Positions 49,625-58,548 of a stretch of 64,000 bases of DNA are shown here, piece by piece; positions within the stretch are counted from its first letter, which is position 1, and each line of letters opens with the position of its first letter. The position numbers and the translations under genes were made by a program. The DNA is taken from the NCBI GenBank assembly GCA_026014875.1, contig JAOZHO010000027.1, positions 62,001-126,000 on the forward strand, given 5' to 3'. Source of the stretch: Candidatus Bathyarchaeota archaeon (lineage in GTDB: Archaea > Thermoproteota > Bathyarchaeia > TCS64). The notes under the pieces were generated by a model. The model made no database searches and was not told the DNA's origin. It saw nothing but the letters and a program-made list of their open reading frames with translations.

Positions 49625-50965
49625 TTGGTAAAGAGAGTCATTATCATGGGTGCCGCGGGGCGGGACTTCCACAATTTTAACACCCACTTCAGGGGTAACC
49701 CCGAGTACGAGGTGGTGGCCTTCACAGCCGCCCAGATCTCAGAACTCGACGCCGGAGCCGGGGTGGAGAACCGGGTCTACCCTCCGGAGCTCGCTGGATT
49801 AGGGTATCCGATGGGGATCAAGATCTACCCGGAGTCGATGCTTGAGAAGCTCATCGTGGAGCGCCGGGTGGACGAGGTCTTCTTCGCCTACAGCGACGTC
49901 TCCCACGGCTATCTCATGGACGAGGCGTCCAGGGTTCTCGCCGCGGGGGCCAGCTTCACCCTCCTGGGGCCCGACGCGACGATGATCGAGCCCACGAAGC
50001 CGGTGATCTCCGTGTGCGCCTCGAGGACCGGGAGCGGGAAGAGCCCCACGAGCCGCTGGCTCCTCACGAGGCTCACCGATAGGGGGCACAGGGTCGTGGT
50101 TATCAGGCACCCTATGCCCTACGGGGACCTCAACAAGCAGAGGGTGCAGAGGTTCGAGACCCTGGAGGACCTGGACAGGCACAACTGCACCATCGAAGAG
50201 AGGGAGGACTATGAGCCCCACATCGAGATGGGGGCGGTGGTCTTCGCGGGGGTGGACTACAAGGAGATCCTGAGGGATGCTGAGAGGGAGGCCGATGTCA
50301 TCCTGTGGGACGGTGGTAACAACGACTTCCCCTTCTACAGGCCCACGATCCACATCGTCCTGGTGGACCCCCACAGGGTCGGGGACGAGCTGTCCTACTA
50401 CCCGGGGGAGACCAACGTGAGGATGGCGGATGTGGTCATCGTGAGCAAGGTGAACACTGCGGACCCCGAGAAGGTGGAAGAGATTATCGCGAACGTGAAG
50501 GGGATCAACGGGACCGCCCGAATACTCAAGGCTAACATCACGATAACCGCGGAGGACGACGAGGCGATCCTGGGGAAGAAGGTGCTCGTGGTGGAGGACG
50601 GCCCCACGGTGACCCACGGGGGGATGGCCTTCGGAGCCGCCACCATCAAGGCCCGGGCCCTGGAGGCGGAGCTGGTGGACCCCAGGCCCTACGCGAAGGG
50701 ATCCATACGGGCGATCTACGAGATGTACCCCCACCTGGAACGGGTGCTGCCGGCGGTGGGTTACAGCGAGCACCAGATGGAGGAGCTGAGCCAGATCATC
50801 AACGACACCCCGTGCGACCTCGTCCTCCTGGGCACCCCCACGGACATCAGCAGGTACCTGAAAGTGGACAAGCCGGTTCAAAGAGTGCGCTACGAGCTCG
50901 AGGAGATCAACCCCGGGGAGATCGAGGAAGTCATCTTCGACCTCCTCGAGAAGCGCCTAGGATAG
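49625..50965 (+). CDS. cyclic 2,3-diphosphoglycerate synthetase-like GTPase
   Basis: 446 residues, COG2403 family. RVIIMGAAGRDFHNFNTHFR, YPESMLEKLIVERRVDEVFF, VISVCASRTGSGKSPTSRWL (P-loop-type ATP/GTP site), ILWDGGNNDFPFYRPTIHIV and YYPGETNVRMADVVIVSKVN match the predicted GTPase/cDPG synthetase group. Role may be cyclic 2,3-diphosphoglycerate synthesis, a thermoprotectant, but that is by homology only. The start is TTG 49625; an upstream ATG at 49565 precedes the TATA box TTTATATG (49578-49585) and cannot be used. Confidence 0.8.
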   Translation: MVKRVIIMGAAGRDFHNFNTHFRGNPEYEVVAFTAAQISELDAGAGVENRVYPPELAGLGYPMGIKIYPESMLEKLIVERRVDEVFFAYSDVSHGYLMDEASRVLAAGASFTLLGPDATMIEPTKPVISVCASRTGSGKSPTSRWLLTRLTDRGHRVVVIRHPMPYGDLNKQRVQRFETLEDLDRHNCTIEEREDYEPHIEMGAVVFAGVDYKEILRDAEREADVILWDGGNNDFPFYRPTIHIVLVDPHRVGDELSYYPGETNVRMADVVIVSKVNTADPEKVEEIIANVKGINGTARILKANITITAEDDEAILGKKVLVVEDGPTVTHGGMAFGAATIKARALEAELVDPRPYAKGSIRAIYEMYPHLERVLPAVGYSEHQMEELSQIINDTPCDLVLLGTPTDISRYLKVDKPVQRVRYELEEINPGEIEEVIFDLLEKRLG

Positions 50966-50976
50966 AGCGTACCCAC

Positions 50977-51247
50977 TCAGAAAAAGACGAGGGCGACCGA
51001 GCATGCGGCGATCAGAGCTACCCCCACCAGCTCCTTCCGGGTGTACTGCTCCCTGAATAATCATGTCGAGACCAGCATCGCAAATATGAACTCGATCTGC
51101 CCGAAGGCCCTGACATAGGAGGCCTGCTCCAGGGTCATCGCGGTGAACCAGCCCACCGAGCCCAGCATGCTGGTGGCCCCGGTGGTTCTGGGAGAGCCTC
51201 CTCGGATCCCGTCTGGATGCCGTAGACGCCGCAGCTCTCCCTGAGGC
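50977..51247 (-). pseudogene. EamA/DMT transporter, 3' remnant with in-frame TGA
   Basis: On the minus strand, MLGSVGWFTAMTLEQASYVR followed by AFGQIEFIFAMLVST, then TGA (51061-51063), then LFREQYTRKELVGVALIAAC and SVALVFF with TGA (50977-50979). This is the last third of an EamA/DMT exporter, interrupted by one in-frame stop. Further upstream (51170-51247) a DMT-like piece GVYGIQTG lies in another frame, pointing to a frameshift or deletion. The 5' two-thirds are absent because purC occupies that position. An assembly error is possible for the single TGA. Confidence 0.65.
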
Positions 51248-52225
51248 TCAGGCCCCCAGCTCCTCCATAACCTCGTCCACTGTCTTCAGGTCAAAGTCCT
51301 TGAGGGTGGCCTGGCCGCTGATCACCTTGTAGGAGGCGATGCACCGCTTCGAGACCTCCCGAACCACGGGAGAGGGTATGACTGGGGGCGGCCCGTCCCC
51401 GGTGTAGCCTATCCGCCTGAGGCACTCCCTGAGGAACTCCTTGTCGAGGCAGGTCGCCTCCTGGCCCTTCCCGGGCTCGTAGAACTCCTGGGCCCAGTAG
51501 CGGGCGGAGTCGTGGGTGGGGGGCTCGTCGATCTGGATGAGTCCCCCGTCGAGGCGGCCGAACTCGAGCTTAAAGTCTGGGATGATGAATCCCCGGTTCT
51601 TCGCGGTCTCCCTGTAGAAGGCGAATAGTTTGTGGGTGGCTTCCTCGAGCGGGTCCCACTCGTCCCGCGTGATGAGTCCCTGCTCGATGGCCTGATCCCT
51701 GCTGATCTCAAGGTCGTGGCCCACCTCGCTCTTGGTGGTGGGAGTTATGATGACCTCGGGGAGTTCCTCCGCCATCACGAGGCCGTCGGGGAGATCCACG
51801 CCGCTCACCGTCCTAGCCCCGTCCCTGTAGGCCCTCCAGGCCGAGCCGTAGAGGTAGGCCCTGCAGACCCACTCCACGTCGATGCGCTCCGCCTTGGTGA
51901 CCCGCATGCTGCGGTCGTCCACCACCTCCTTGAAGTGGTTGGGGAAGACGTCGCCCGTGTTCTGGAACCAGTATTCGCTGAGGGCGTGGAGGCTTCTCCC
52001 TTTGTGGGGGATGACGTTGGGGAAGACCACGTCGAAGGCGGAGATCCGGTCGCTGGTGACGATGAGCAGCTCCTCGCCCAGGTCGTAGACGTCCCTGATC
52101 TTGCCCCTCCTCGGGGGGTTCGCGTCCCCGAAGACGTCTGAGGACTGGAGCACCTCGACCATGCCGTCGCCCAGGGGGTCTGGGACCATGTATGAGCCTT
52201 TTTTCGGGTTTCCGTCGTTCTTCAA
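51248..52225 (-). CDS. purC: SAICAR synthetase PurC
   Basis: 325 residues. RRGKIRDVYDLGEELLIVTS, DRISAFDVVFPNVIPHKGRS, the mid-protein EWVCRAYLYGSAWRAYRDGA, and the C-terminal FKLEFGRLDGGLIQIDEPPT and SARYWAQEFYEPGKGQEATC match the long SAICAR synthetase form. It joins CAIR and aspartate. It is preceded by AAGGAG before TTG 52225; internal ATG 52189 and 52162 are possible starts. Its 3' end abuts a transporter remnant. Confidence 0.93.
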   Translation of the reverse strand: MKNDGNPKKGSYMVPDPLGDGMVEVLQSSDVFGDANPPRRGKIRDVYDLGEELLIVTSDRISAFDVVFPNVIPHKGRSLHALSEYWFQNTGDVFPNHFKEVVDDRSMRVTKAERIDVEWVCRAYLYGSAWRAYRDGARTVSGVDLPDGLVMAEELPEVIITPTTKSEVGHDLEISRDQAIEQGLITRDEWDPLEEATHKLFAFYRETAKNRGFIIPDFKLEFGRLDGGLIQIDEPPTHDSARYWAQEFYEPGKGQEATCLDKEFLRECLRRIGYTGDGPPPVIPSPVVREVSKRCIASYKVISGQATLKDFDLKTVDEVMEELGA

Positions 52226-52417
52226 TGTGTCACAGACTCCTTGAATTGAACGCTTTATGTAATATGTCGGCGTATTTCAAGTTTCTTTTAACAGGAAGAC
52301 AAAAGTTTTAACGGAAACGGCAAAAAACGGGGGATCTCCGGACACCCGAGCCCGGTAACTGGGTTACTACAACCATGAGATTTAAGCGAGGCACCTCCAT
52401 ATAGGGAGGCGGTGACC

Positions 52418-53017
52418 TTGGTCTCCAGCAGGCTCAAGAAAAAGTTCGAGGAGATAGTCAGCCGGGGAGTAGACCCTCTAGTCTCCCTGGGATTGACTCC
52501 CAACGCTCTCACAGTGCTGGGCCTGCTGGCGTCGACATGCTCGGCCTGGGCGTATCTCAACTGGAGGACGGATCGCCTCTATCTGGTGACCGCTGCCTGT
52601 CTTATTCTGTTATCAGGGCTCTTGGATGCCTTCGACGGTATCCTGGCCCGGAAGACTGGGGCGGTCACGAGGTTCGGGGGGTTCTTCGATTCCGTGGCGG
52701 ACAGGTACTCCGACGCGGTGGTCCTCGGAGCCATCATCGTTTCGGGTCTCTGCGACCCCCTCTGGGGGATGGCGGCCCTCATCGGCTCCCTCATGGTCAG
52801 CTACGCGAGGGCCCGGGCCGAGGCTGCGGGGGTCGCGATGATCGCGGTGGGTTTCGCGGAAAGGGCTGAGAGAATGATATTGCTCGTGGCCGTGACCCTG
52901 GGAGCTTATTATCGGATCGAACTGCTGGGCTATGGGATGATTGTTCTGGCTCTGATTGCGAACCTGACCGTCGTCCAGAGGGTGGCTCACTTCATGGGCG
53001 AAGTGAGAGAGGGCTAG
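52418..53017 (+). CDS. CDP-alcohol phosphotransferase (archaetidylinositol-phosphate synthase-like)
   Basis: 199 residues with about six membrane helices. The CDP-alcohol signature D-G-x2-A-R-x8-G-x3-D-x3-D reads DAFDGILARKTGAVTRFGGFFDSVADR. It couples CDP-archaeol to an alcohol such as inositol phosphate to form polar archaeal lipids; the exact alcohol is inferred from similarity. TTG 52418 is eight bases after GGGAGG (52404-52409), a better start than GTG 52412, which is too close. It overlaps convergent eS26 by four bases. Confidence 0.85.
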   Translation: MVSSRLKKKFEEIVSRGVDPLVSLGLTPNALTVLGLLASTCSAWAYLNWRTDRLYLVTAACLILLSGLLDAFDGILARKTGAVTRFGGFFDSVADRYSDAVVLGAIIVSGLCDPLWGMAALIGSLMVSYARARAEAAGVAMIAVGFAERAERMILLVAVTLGAYYRIELLGYGMIVLALIANLTVVQRVAHFMGEVREG

Positions 53018-53322
53018 TAGTTCCTTCTCCTTCTCCCCGCTCGCCGGGGGACGGTCTTCCTCTCGTTCTTGTTTCTGATCTTGACGACTCCCCTGTGGAC
53101 GGCGCAGCTGATGCAATAGAACTTGGTGGTCCTGTACCGGGCGATCTGGGTTCCACTGGCCCTGAGCTCTTTGAGCAGCCTCGGTTCGACGAGGGATGTG
53201 TACTTGGTCACCCTCTTCGCCTTGTCTTTCGGGACCTGGGCCCCGCAGAGACTGCACTGCACCGTGCCCGATCGACCCTTGCCTCCCTTGGAGCGTCCCC
53301 CGCTGCTTCTCTTCTTGGGCAT
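53014..53322 (-). CDS. rps26e: 30S ribosomal protein eS26
   Basis: 102 residues. A basic N-terminus (MPKKRSSGGRSKGGKGRSG), then VQCSLCGAQVPKDKAKRVTK with CxxC, FYCISCAVHRGVVKIRNKN with the second CxxC (zinc), and the RKTVPRRAGRRRRNY tail. eS26 contacts mRNA at the exit region of the small subunit. It occurs in eukaryotes, TACK and Asgard archaea but not Euryarchaeota, which helps place the organism. Confidence 0.93.
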   Translation of the reverse strand: MPKKRSSGGRSKGGKGRSGTVQCSLCGAQVPKDKAKRVTKYTSLVEPRLLKELRASGTQIARYRTTKFYCISCAVHRGVVKIRNKNERKTVPRRAGRRRRNY

Positions 53323-53395
53323 TCGAATCTCGTGGGATTAGAGCGGAGCCTACTATTAAAGGCTTAGAAAACAACTTTCCCCCGGATGCGTGCCC

Positions 53396-54031
53396 TCAGA
53401 TGAACAGGGAGTCAATCAGGCCCTCGACGACATCCCCGTAGACGGCTTGAGCGACCCTCTCGTTCCCCGCAGCTGTGAGGTGAACACCGTCGCTGGAGTA
53501 TCGCTCCTCAAGCCTCCCCTCATCGTCGGAGGTCGTAGCATAGAGATCGGCGAAGAGGATAGAGTTCTCGGAGCAGTGCTCCCGGATCAACTCGTTGAGG
53601 TGCCTGATCAAAGGGATCGCAGCGTCGAAACCCGTCACAGATGTGAGGGTGCAGGCGATGGGTTGGGCCCGGATCTCGGAGGTCTTGACGTAGAGGGCTT
53701 TCAGGTTCTCCATGACGTCCTCAGGGGGGAAGCCACCGTAGAGGTCGTTGGTCCCCCCCCAGAGGATGACGTAGTCGGGGTTGAGGGAGGCTACTCGGGA
53801 TTTGAGCCTTCCAAGCATTCCCCTCGTCGTGTCCCCGTTCACCCCGAAGTTCACGAACTGCACCGAGACATCTTCGATGCCCCGTCTCGACAGCTCCGTG
53901 ACGACGATGTTGTCGAGGTAGGATGTGTAGGGTATGCCGGGGCCCATGGGTCGTAGGGGGTCGTAGGGCACGAATCCCGCGGTGAGGCTGTCCCCGAGGG
54001 CGGCGAAGACGAGGCTGACGGTCCCGGCCAT
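53396..54031 (-). CDS. SGNH/GDSL-family hydrolase
   Basis: 211 residues. Block I ALGDSLTAGFVPYD (nucleophile Ser), block II NFGVNGDTTRGML (Gly), block III VILWGGTNDLYGGF (Asn) and block V YSSDGVHLTAAGNERVA (catalytic Asp/His). It is a cytoplasmic esterase or lipase of the GDSL type; no signal peptide (MAGTVSLVFAALGDS begins directly). Substrate unknown. It lies between eS26 and an amidohydrolase on opposite strands. Confidence 0.88.
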   Translation of the reverse strand: MAGTVSLVFAALGDSLTAGFVPYDPLRPMGPGIPYTSYLDNIVVTELSRRGIEDVSVQFVNFGVNGDTTRGMLGRLKSRVASLNPDYVILWGGTNDLYGGFPPEDVMENLKALYVKTSEIRAQPIACTLTSVTGFDAAIPLIRHLNELIREHCSENSILFADLYATTSDDEGRLEERYSSDGVHLTAAGNERVAQAVYGDVVEGLIDSLFI

Positions 54032-54118
54032 ACCTCTGGATATCCTCGAGGGGTTATGGGGGTTTCGCCTCGACGGTGTTAAATAACCAAGTGTGAAGAT
54101 TTTGATCGGTGTTTTGAG

Positions 54119-55840
54119 ATGTCGAAGAGTTGGGTCGTCGAGGAGCTGGGAGCGGATCTCATCCTAGTGAACGGCAAGGTCGTGACCGTGGACTCAGAGG
54201 GGACCGTCGCCGAGGCGGTCGCCGTCAGGGATGGGAGGATTCTCAGGGTAGGCTCCAACGGGGAGATCAAAGCGCTCGCAATGAGCGACGCAAGGGTCAT
54301 CGACCTCGGGGGGCGGACCCTGCTCCCCGGGTTCGTGGACAGCCACGAGCACGTCATCAGGCGGGGGCTGAGAATGGACTGGGTCAACTGCAGGTCGCCC
54401 CCCATGGAGACATTACGAGACATCATCGATGCATTGGCTGCGAAGGCATCTGAAAAACCCGAGGGAGACTGGGTTGTGGGGACATGGTTTGACGAGACGA
54501 AGCTCTCCGACGGGAGGTGGCCTAACAGGTATGACCTCGACGAGGCCAGCGACAGGCACCCTATCTACATGGGTCGGGCGGGAGGTCACAACGGGGTGGC
54601 GAACAGCTTCGCATTGGAGATCGCCGGTATCACCAAGGATACTCCTCAGCCGGAGGGGGGGCACATCGGGATGGATGAGTCGGGGGAGCCTACGGGGCGC
54701 CTCGACGAGATCGCTGCTATGAACATGGTCCGGGACAGGATTCCCCAGCCTGGTTCAGAGGCGAAGACGAGGCTCCTGATAGATAACTGGGACGCCATCG
54801 AGGAGACTCTGCAGAGCGGCCATGAGGGGACGGTGAGGCTCCTAGTGGATAACTGGGCAACATTCGAGGAGATGCTGCTGAGCTGGGGGATCACCACGGT
54901 TCACGAGGCTCACATCAAGGCCCCGGAGGCCTTAGCCTACCAAGAGCTCGACCGCGCCGGGAGGATGCGACTCCGGGTAGGGCTCATGCTCGACGGTATG
55001 TCACCCTATGAGGGCTCCGCGACCAGCGACCTCGCCCGCCAGGGGCTGAGGACGGGCTTCGGTTGGAGCGACAGGCTTTATGTCGTAGGGATCAAGATCG
55101 GCGTCGATGGTGCCATGGGGTCTCTTACGGCGTCGCTCAGGGAACCCTATGCGAACGACCCCGAGAATTATGGGATAAACAGGGTGACCCAAGAGGAGCT
55201 CACTCGGGAGACTGTGGCGCTCCACAGAGCCGGAAACCGTGCATGCATCCATGCCATCGGGGACTGGGCCATCGACATCGCGCTCAACGCCATCGAGGAG
55301 GCGGTGGAGAGCGCCCCCTGGACTGACCACCGCCACAGGATAGAGCACGCCGGCTATGTGAGACTCGATCAGCTGGAGAGGATGGCGAGGCTGGGGGTCG
55401 CAATCTCGGCTTCCATCGGTTTCTGCCACCCCATCGGGGACAGCCACATCGTGGCTTTAGGGGAGAATAGGCTCTGCGGCTACTACCCCATGAAGAGTTT
55501 CCTGGAGCACGGGATCGTGACTGGAGGGAACAGCGACAGCTTCGGTGAGAACTGGCCCATCACTGGAATTGCAGGATGCGTCACCCGGAGGTCCTCCGGC
55601 GGGGACTACCTCTGCAGGGAGCAGGCCATCTCAGTCATGGACGCCATCAGAGCCTACACGGTGAACGGGGCTTTCCTCGAGGGGACCGAGGACGAGAAAG
55701 GCTCCCTGGAGCCGGGGAAGATCGCGGACATGGTGGTCCTTGACAGGGACATCCTCACCGTCGACCCCCTGGACATCGTCAACACCAGGGTGCTGATGAC
55801 CATCGTGGGGGGCGAGGTCGTCTACGAGAGGGACTCGTAG
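54119..55840 (+). CDS. YtcJ-like amidohydrolase with an internal duplication
   Basis: 573 residues. ADLILVNGKVVTVDSEGTVA at the N-terminus, LLPGFVDSHEHVIRRGL (metal-binding His pair), HAIGDWAIDIALNAIEEAVE and RIEHAGYVRLDQLERMA (metal/active-site His), and ending GSLEPGKIADMVVLDRDIL, the YtcJ-type order. Substrate unknown. Residues ~217-260 hold a tandem repeat, TRLLIDNWDAIEETLQ and VRLLVDNWATFEEMLL, 22 residues apart, absent from usual family members as I know them. The single gene has its own promoter. Confidence 0.83.
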   Translation: MSKSWVVEELGADLILVNGKVVTVDSEGTVAEAVAVRDGRILRVGSNGEIKALAMSDARVIDLGGRTLLPGFVDSHEHVIRRGLRMDWVNCRSPPMETLRDIIDALAAKASEKPEGDWVVGTWFDETKLSDGRWPNRYDLDEASDRHPIYMGRAGGHNGVANSFALEIAGITKDTPQPEGGHIGMDESGEPTGRLDEIAAMNMVRDRIPQPGSEAKTRLLIDNWDAIEETLQSGHEGTVRLLVDNWATFEEMLLSWGITTVHEAHIKAPEALAYQELDRAGRMRLRVGLMLDGMSPYEGSATSDLARQGLRTGFGWSDRLYVVGIKIGVDGAMGSLTASLREPYANDPENYGINRVTQEELTRETVALHRAGNRACIHAIGDWAIDIALNAIEEAVESAPWTDHRHRIEHAGYVRLDQLERMARLGVAISASIGFCHPIGDSHIVALGENRLCGYYPMKSFLEHGIVTGGNSDSFGENWPITGIAGCVTRRSSGGDYLCREQAISVMDAIRAYTVNGAFLEGTEDEKGSLEPGKIADMVVLDRDILTVDPLDIVNTRVLMTIVGGEVVYERDS

Positions 55841-55847
55841 AGCCGCC

Positions 55848-56459
55848 TCAGCTCTCGAGGAGCTTCAAAGCGGCTGACTTGGCCGCCATCTCGGCGAGGA
55901 TGGGATCGTCGGAGGAGCCGATGATTATCGCGTCCCCCGGGCTGGGCCCCAGCTCCTCCATGATGAGGCTGCGGACCGACTCGTCGAGGGGCTCCTCCAT
56001 GCCGGGCATCCTGAGTCCCTGATCGTCGAGGACGAGGGTGGTGGCCCCCGAGGCCCCCGCTATGATCGCTGCGTCCCGCTGCTCGATGCCGCCTCTGACT
56101 TTCGAGGCCGCCCCCCTGATGAGCACCGCGTAGTTGATGGGGCCGACGGTGATGGGGAGGGCCGGGAGGCCGCACCCCCAGAGCAGATCCCCCAGAGCTT
56201 CCAGGGCCGCCTCCCCGTTTTTGGTTAGGCTCATCCCTCCCCGGCTGGTCTCGATGAGGCCTAGGGCTTTCATCCTGCCCACGAGGGTCCTGATGGTCCC
56301 CTCCCCGAGCCCCAGCTCCCTGGAAAGCTTCTGGCGCCCTATGCCCAGGCCCGAGCCTATGGATTCTAGCCCCATGAGGGCGTGGGCCTCGGTGTAGGCG
56401 GGAGGGCGCCCGGGAGCCACCTTCCCAGCGATCTCCCTGAGGATGATGAGGGCGTCCAA
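55848..56459 (-). CDS. DUF4443 winged-helix regulator
   Basis: 203 residues. An N-terminal winged helix (IGRQKLSRELGLGEGTIRTL; VGRMKALGLIETSRGGMSLT) precedes a ~100-residue DUF4443 domain (LPITVGPINYAVLIRGAASK, IEQRDAAIIAGASGATTLVL, GDAIIIGSSDDPILAEMAA). Probably a ligand-responsive regulator; the ligand is unknown. It is convergent with the YtcJ-like gene. Confidence 0.8.
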   Translation of the reverse strand: MDALIILREIAGKVAPGRPPAYTEAHALMGLESIGSGLGIGRQKLSRELGLGEGTIRTLVGRMKALGLIETSRGGMSLTKNGEAALEALGDLLWGCGLPALPITVGPINYAVLIRGAASKVRGGIEQRDAAIIAGASGATTLVLDDQGLRMPGMEEPLDESVRSLIMEELGPSPGDAIIIGSSDDPILAEMAAKSAALKLLES

Positions 56460-56518
56460 TACGGTTCTCTCTTAGGTTGTCCTCGGATGTCTATAACGGT
56501 TCCCGGTAGAACAAAGGG

Positions 56519-56640
56519 TTAGGCGGAGGTGTGCTCCCATGTCACCTCGTCGCCGTCGTGGAGGACCCAGAAATCCGCGGCGCTCGGTCCGTAGGCCCAG
56601 CTCTCCGCCTCGGCGTCGTAGTAGAACCGGAGCCATTTAT
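56519..56640 (-). pseudogene. C-terminal remnant of a DUF4430-like surface protein
   Basis: On the minus strand a frame reads KWLRFYYDAEAESWAYGPSA then ADFWVLHDGDEVTWEHTSA and TAA (56519-56521). The final GDEVTWEHT pattern and Trp/Tyr spacing resemble the C-terminus of DUF4430 (transcobalamin-like) domains. It has no start; upstream in frame lies the stop of the AT-rich methyltransferase gene, so the rest of the gene is gone, replaced or displaced. Short length limits certainty. Confidence 0.5.
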
Positions 56641-57462
56641 CTATTTACGTACGCGAAAAAGGGCTCTGTTCCCAATTGTTGAAACCACCGCAGTCGACCT
56701 GAAACCACACAGTTTACACTGTTTCACAATCTCCTCAACGCTAAACAGATACCTGCTATGATTATGCCCTTCATCGGGGGGGAGTTTCCTGACACGACCG
56801 CCGTCGATCAAAACATGTCCCTCGATGATTAACAAACCACCCGGTCTGAGTTTTGAAAATATTTTCTTTAAGGTTTGTATGGGATCACGGAGATGGTAGT
56901 AATTACCCATCCAGTTGATTACATCAAAATCCATCCTGATACAATTTACATCATGGGCGTCTAAAATGATGTAATCGACCTCAGAGTTGATTATCCGTTT
57001 TCCAACCTTGAAGCCCCTTGCATTATTTGGGTTGAATTCGAGGGCAACTACTTTGTCTGCTCCTCTCCGTTCAATCTCAAAACTGTAGTATCCATCCCAG
57101 GCACCAATATCCAGCACACGTTTTCCAGTCAGCGAGATAGGCAACGCCATTGTTTTCCATGTGTGCGTCCGCTCCGCGGTCTCACCGGGAGTTATTGTAT
57201 CACCGAATCTAATGGTATGCCACCAAAACGGCACAGAGTTGATCATTTCGATAATTGTAGAAGTGTTGTAGAGGGTAGGAAACGGATGCTCAACGCGCTG
57301 CTTAACTAGAATTGCATATTTACCACGGCCTCTCATCAACTCGTAGATGAACCAAAAGAATCGGTATAATATTCTGGGAATAGCTTTCTTGATTTGTTCT
57401 CGTTTACCACTACTCATTTTGGGTAAGATTGCTCTTGTTTCCGAAATGTTTCGGTCTCCCAT
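56641..57462 (-). CDS. AT-rich SAM-dependent methyltransferase (DUF1698-like)
   Basis: 273 residues. Class I motif KRVLDIGAWDGYYSFEIERR, VVALEFNPNNARGFKVGKRI, INWMGNYYHLRDPIQTLKKI and LRPGGLLIIEGHVL resemble DUF1698/CmoB-type methyltransferases, whose members act on small molecules or tRNA. Composition is clearly richer in A+T than its neighbours, implying transfer, and it abuts a truncated gene. Substrate unknown. ATG 57462 or 57417. Confidence 0.75.
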   Translation of the reverse strand: MGDRNISETRAILPKMSSGKREQIKKAIPRILYRFFWFIYELMRGRGKYAILVKQRVEHPFPTLYNTSTIIEMINSVPFWWHTIRFGDTITPGETAERTHTWKTMALPISLTGKRVLDIGAWDGYYSFEIERRGADKVVALEFNPNNARGFKVGKRIINSEVDYIILDAHDVNCIRMDFDVINWMGNYYHLRDPIQTLKKIFSKLRPGGLLIIEGHVLIDGGRVRKLPPDEGHNHSRYLFSVEEIVKQCKLCGFRSTAVVSTIGNRALFRVRK

Positions 57463-57574
57463 CCGTTATCCACTCGGAATATGCTAATTTCTACTTTTTG
57501 ATTACTTGAGTTTTTACCGTGCGCGCTGCCTAGAAAGCCTCATATCCAATCGCCAAGTGAGAGCTTCATAGAGC

Positions 57575-58504
57575 ATGGGCACTAACGTATCTTTTCTGAT
57601 GGGAGGGATGGCCGTCCAAGCGGTCCCCCGGCTGGCAGAGAAACGGGGTATAGTACTTGGCCTCCCCCCGGAGCGAATGCTCTACGGTATGGGACTCGCC
57701 GATCTGGTGGGCGTCCTCAGCAGCTACGATGAGAGTCTGAGGAGGATGGTGGCGGAGCACGACATCTCCTGGAAGGAGGTCTACGAGGAATCCGATGTGG
57801 GGCGCGAGAGGATGGCCCTCATCGAGGAAATAGGGCCAACGCGTGAAGACATAATCCTCGACGTAGGATGCGGCAAGGGCTTCACCACCATCGCCCTGGC
57901 GTTCGATTCCTCGATGGTCTGCGGCTTGGACCTGATGAACGGCTTCGGAAGGCTGGGCTGGTGGGACAACTTCAGGCTGGAGATGGCCTCCCTCGGGCTC
58001 CAAGAACACGTTTCAGGTGTGAGGGGGAGCGCGGCCGAGATCCCATATAGAGACGGGGGATTCACCCTCGCTGTCTCAGCTCACGCCCTGAGGAACTTCG
58101 ATAGCAGATCCACCATCGTGTCCGCGCTCAGAGAGATGGGGAGGGCCACCCGGAGAGGGGGTCGAGTGGTGGTTGCCGAGAATCTTCCGGTGGCCAACTC
58201 GAAAGCCCAAGAGGCTCACCTCAGATACTTCGAGTTGAAGACCCGGGTCGTGAAGACGGACAGCCCCTACTGCTCCGAGGACGAGTTGACGGGGATGTTC
58301 GAGGAGGCAGGCCTGGAGGTGGCGAGACGGGAAGTGCTGGACTTCGACCTGTCGGCGGCGCCTCCGTTCTTCGTGTTGGATCCAGAAAAGGTGCCATCAC
58401 AGGAAAGGAAGGACATCGTAGAGGAGTACCGCCTGGCCTGCGAGATGATCAGGGAGCACGGGGAGGCGTCTCCCCCGGTGCTGCTGTTAGAGGCTTATAT
58501 CTGA
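57575..58504 (+). CDS. SAM-dependent methyltransferase
   Basis: 309 residues. DIILDVGCGKGFTTIALAFD (motif I), the following GLDLMNGFGRLGWWDNFRLE, GSAAEIPYRDGGFTLAVSAHALRNF and GRATRRGGRVVVAENLPV form a Methyltransf_11-type domain. The N-terminal ~80 residues (PRLAEKRGIVLGLPPERMLY) are unfamiliar. Natural GC content. Substrate unknown. It starts at ATG 57575 in the 112-base gap shared with the divergent methyltransferase. Confidence 0.8.
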   Translation: MGTNVSFLMGGMAVQAVPRLAEKRGIVLGLPPERMLYGMGLADLVGVLSSYDESLRRMVAEHDISWKEVYEESDVGRERMALIEEIGPTREDIILDVGCGKGFTTIALAFDSSMVCGLDLMNGFGRLGWWDNFRLEMASLGLQEHVSGVRGSAAEIPYRDGGFTLAVSAHALRNFDSRSTIVSALREMGRATRRGGRVVVAENLPVANSKAQEAHLRYFELKTRVVKTDSPYCSEDELTGMFEEAGLEVARREVLDFDLSAAPPFFVLDPEKVPSQERKDIVEEYRLACEMIREHGEASPPVLLLEAYI

Positions 58505-58548
58505 TTAGAGATCGAATATAGTTCATATCGAGTGGAGGAGGGTTCCCG

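Noticed and set aside
49799..50881. 360-codon minus-strand frame opposite the cDPGS-like gene
   Set aside because: Val/His/Leu/Asp-rich shadow with no motif; the plus strand encodes a recognisable family.
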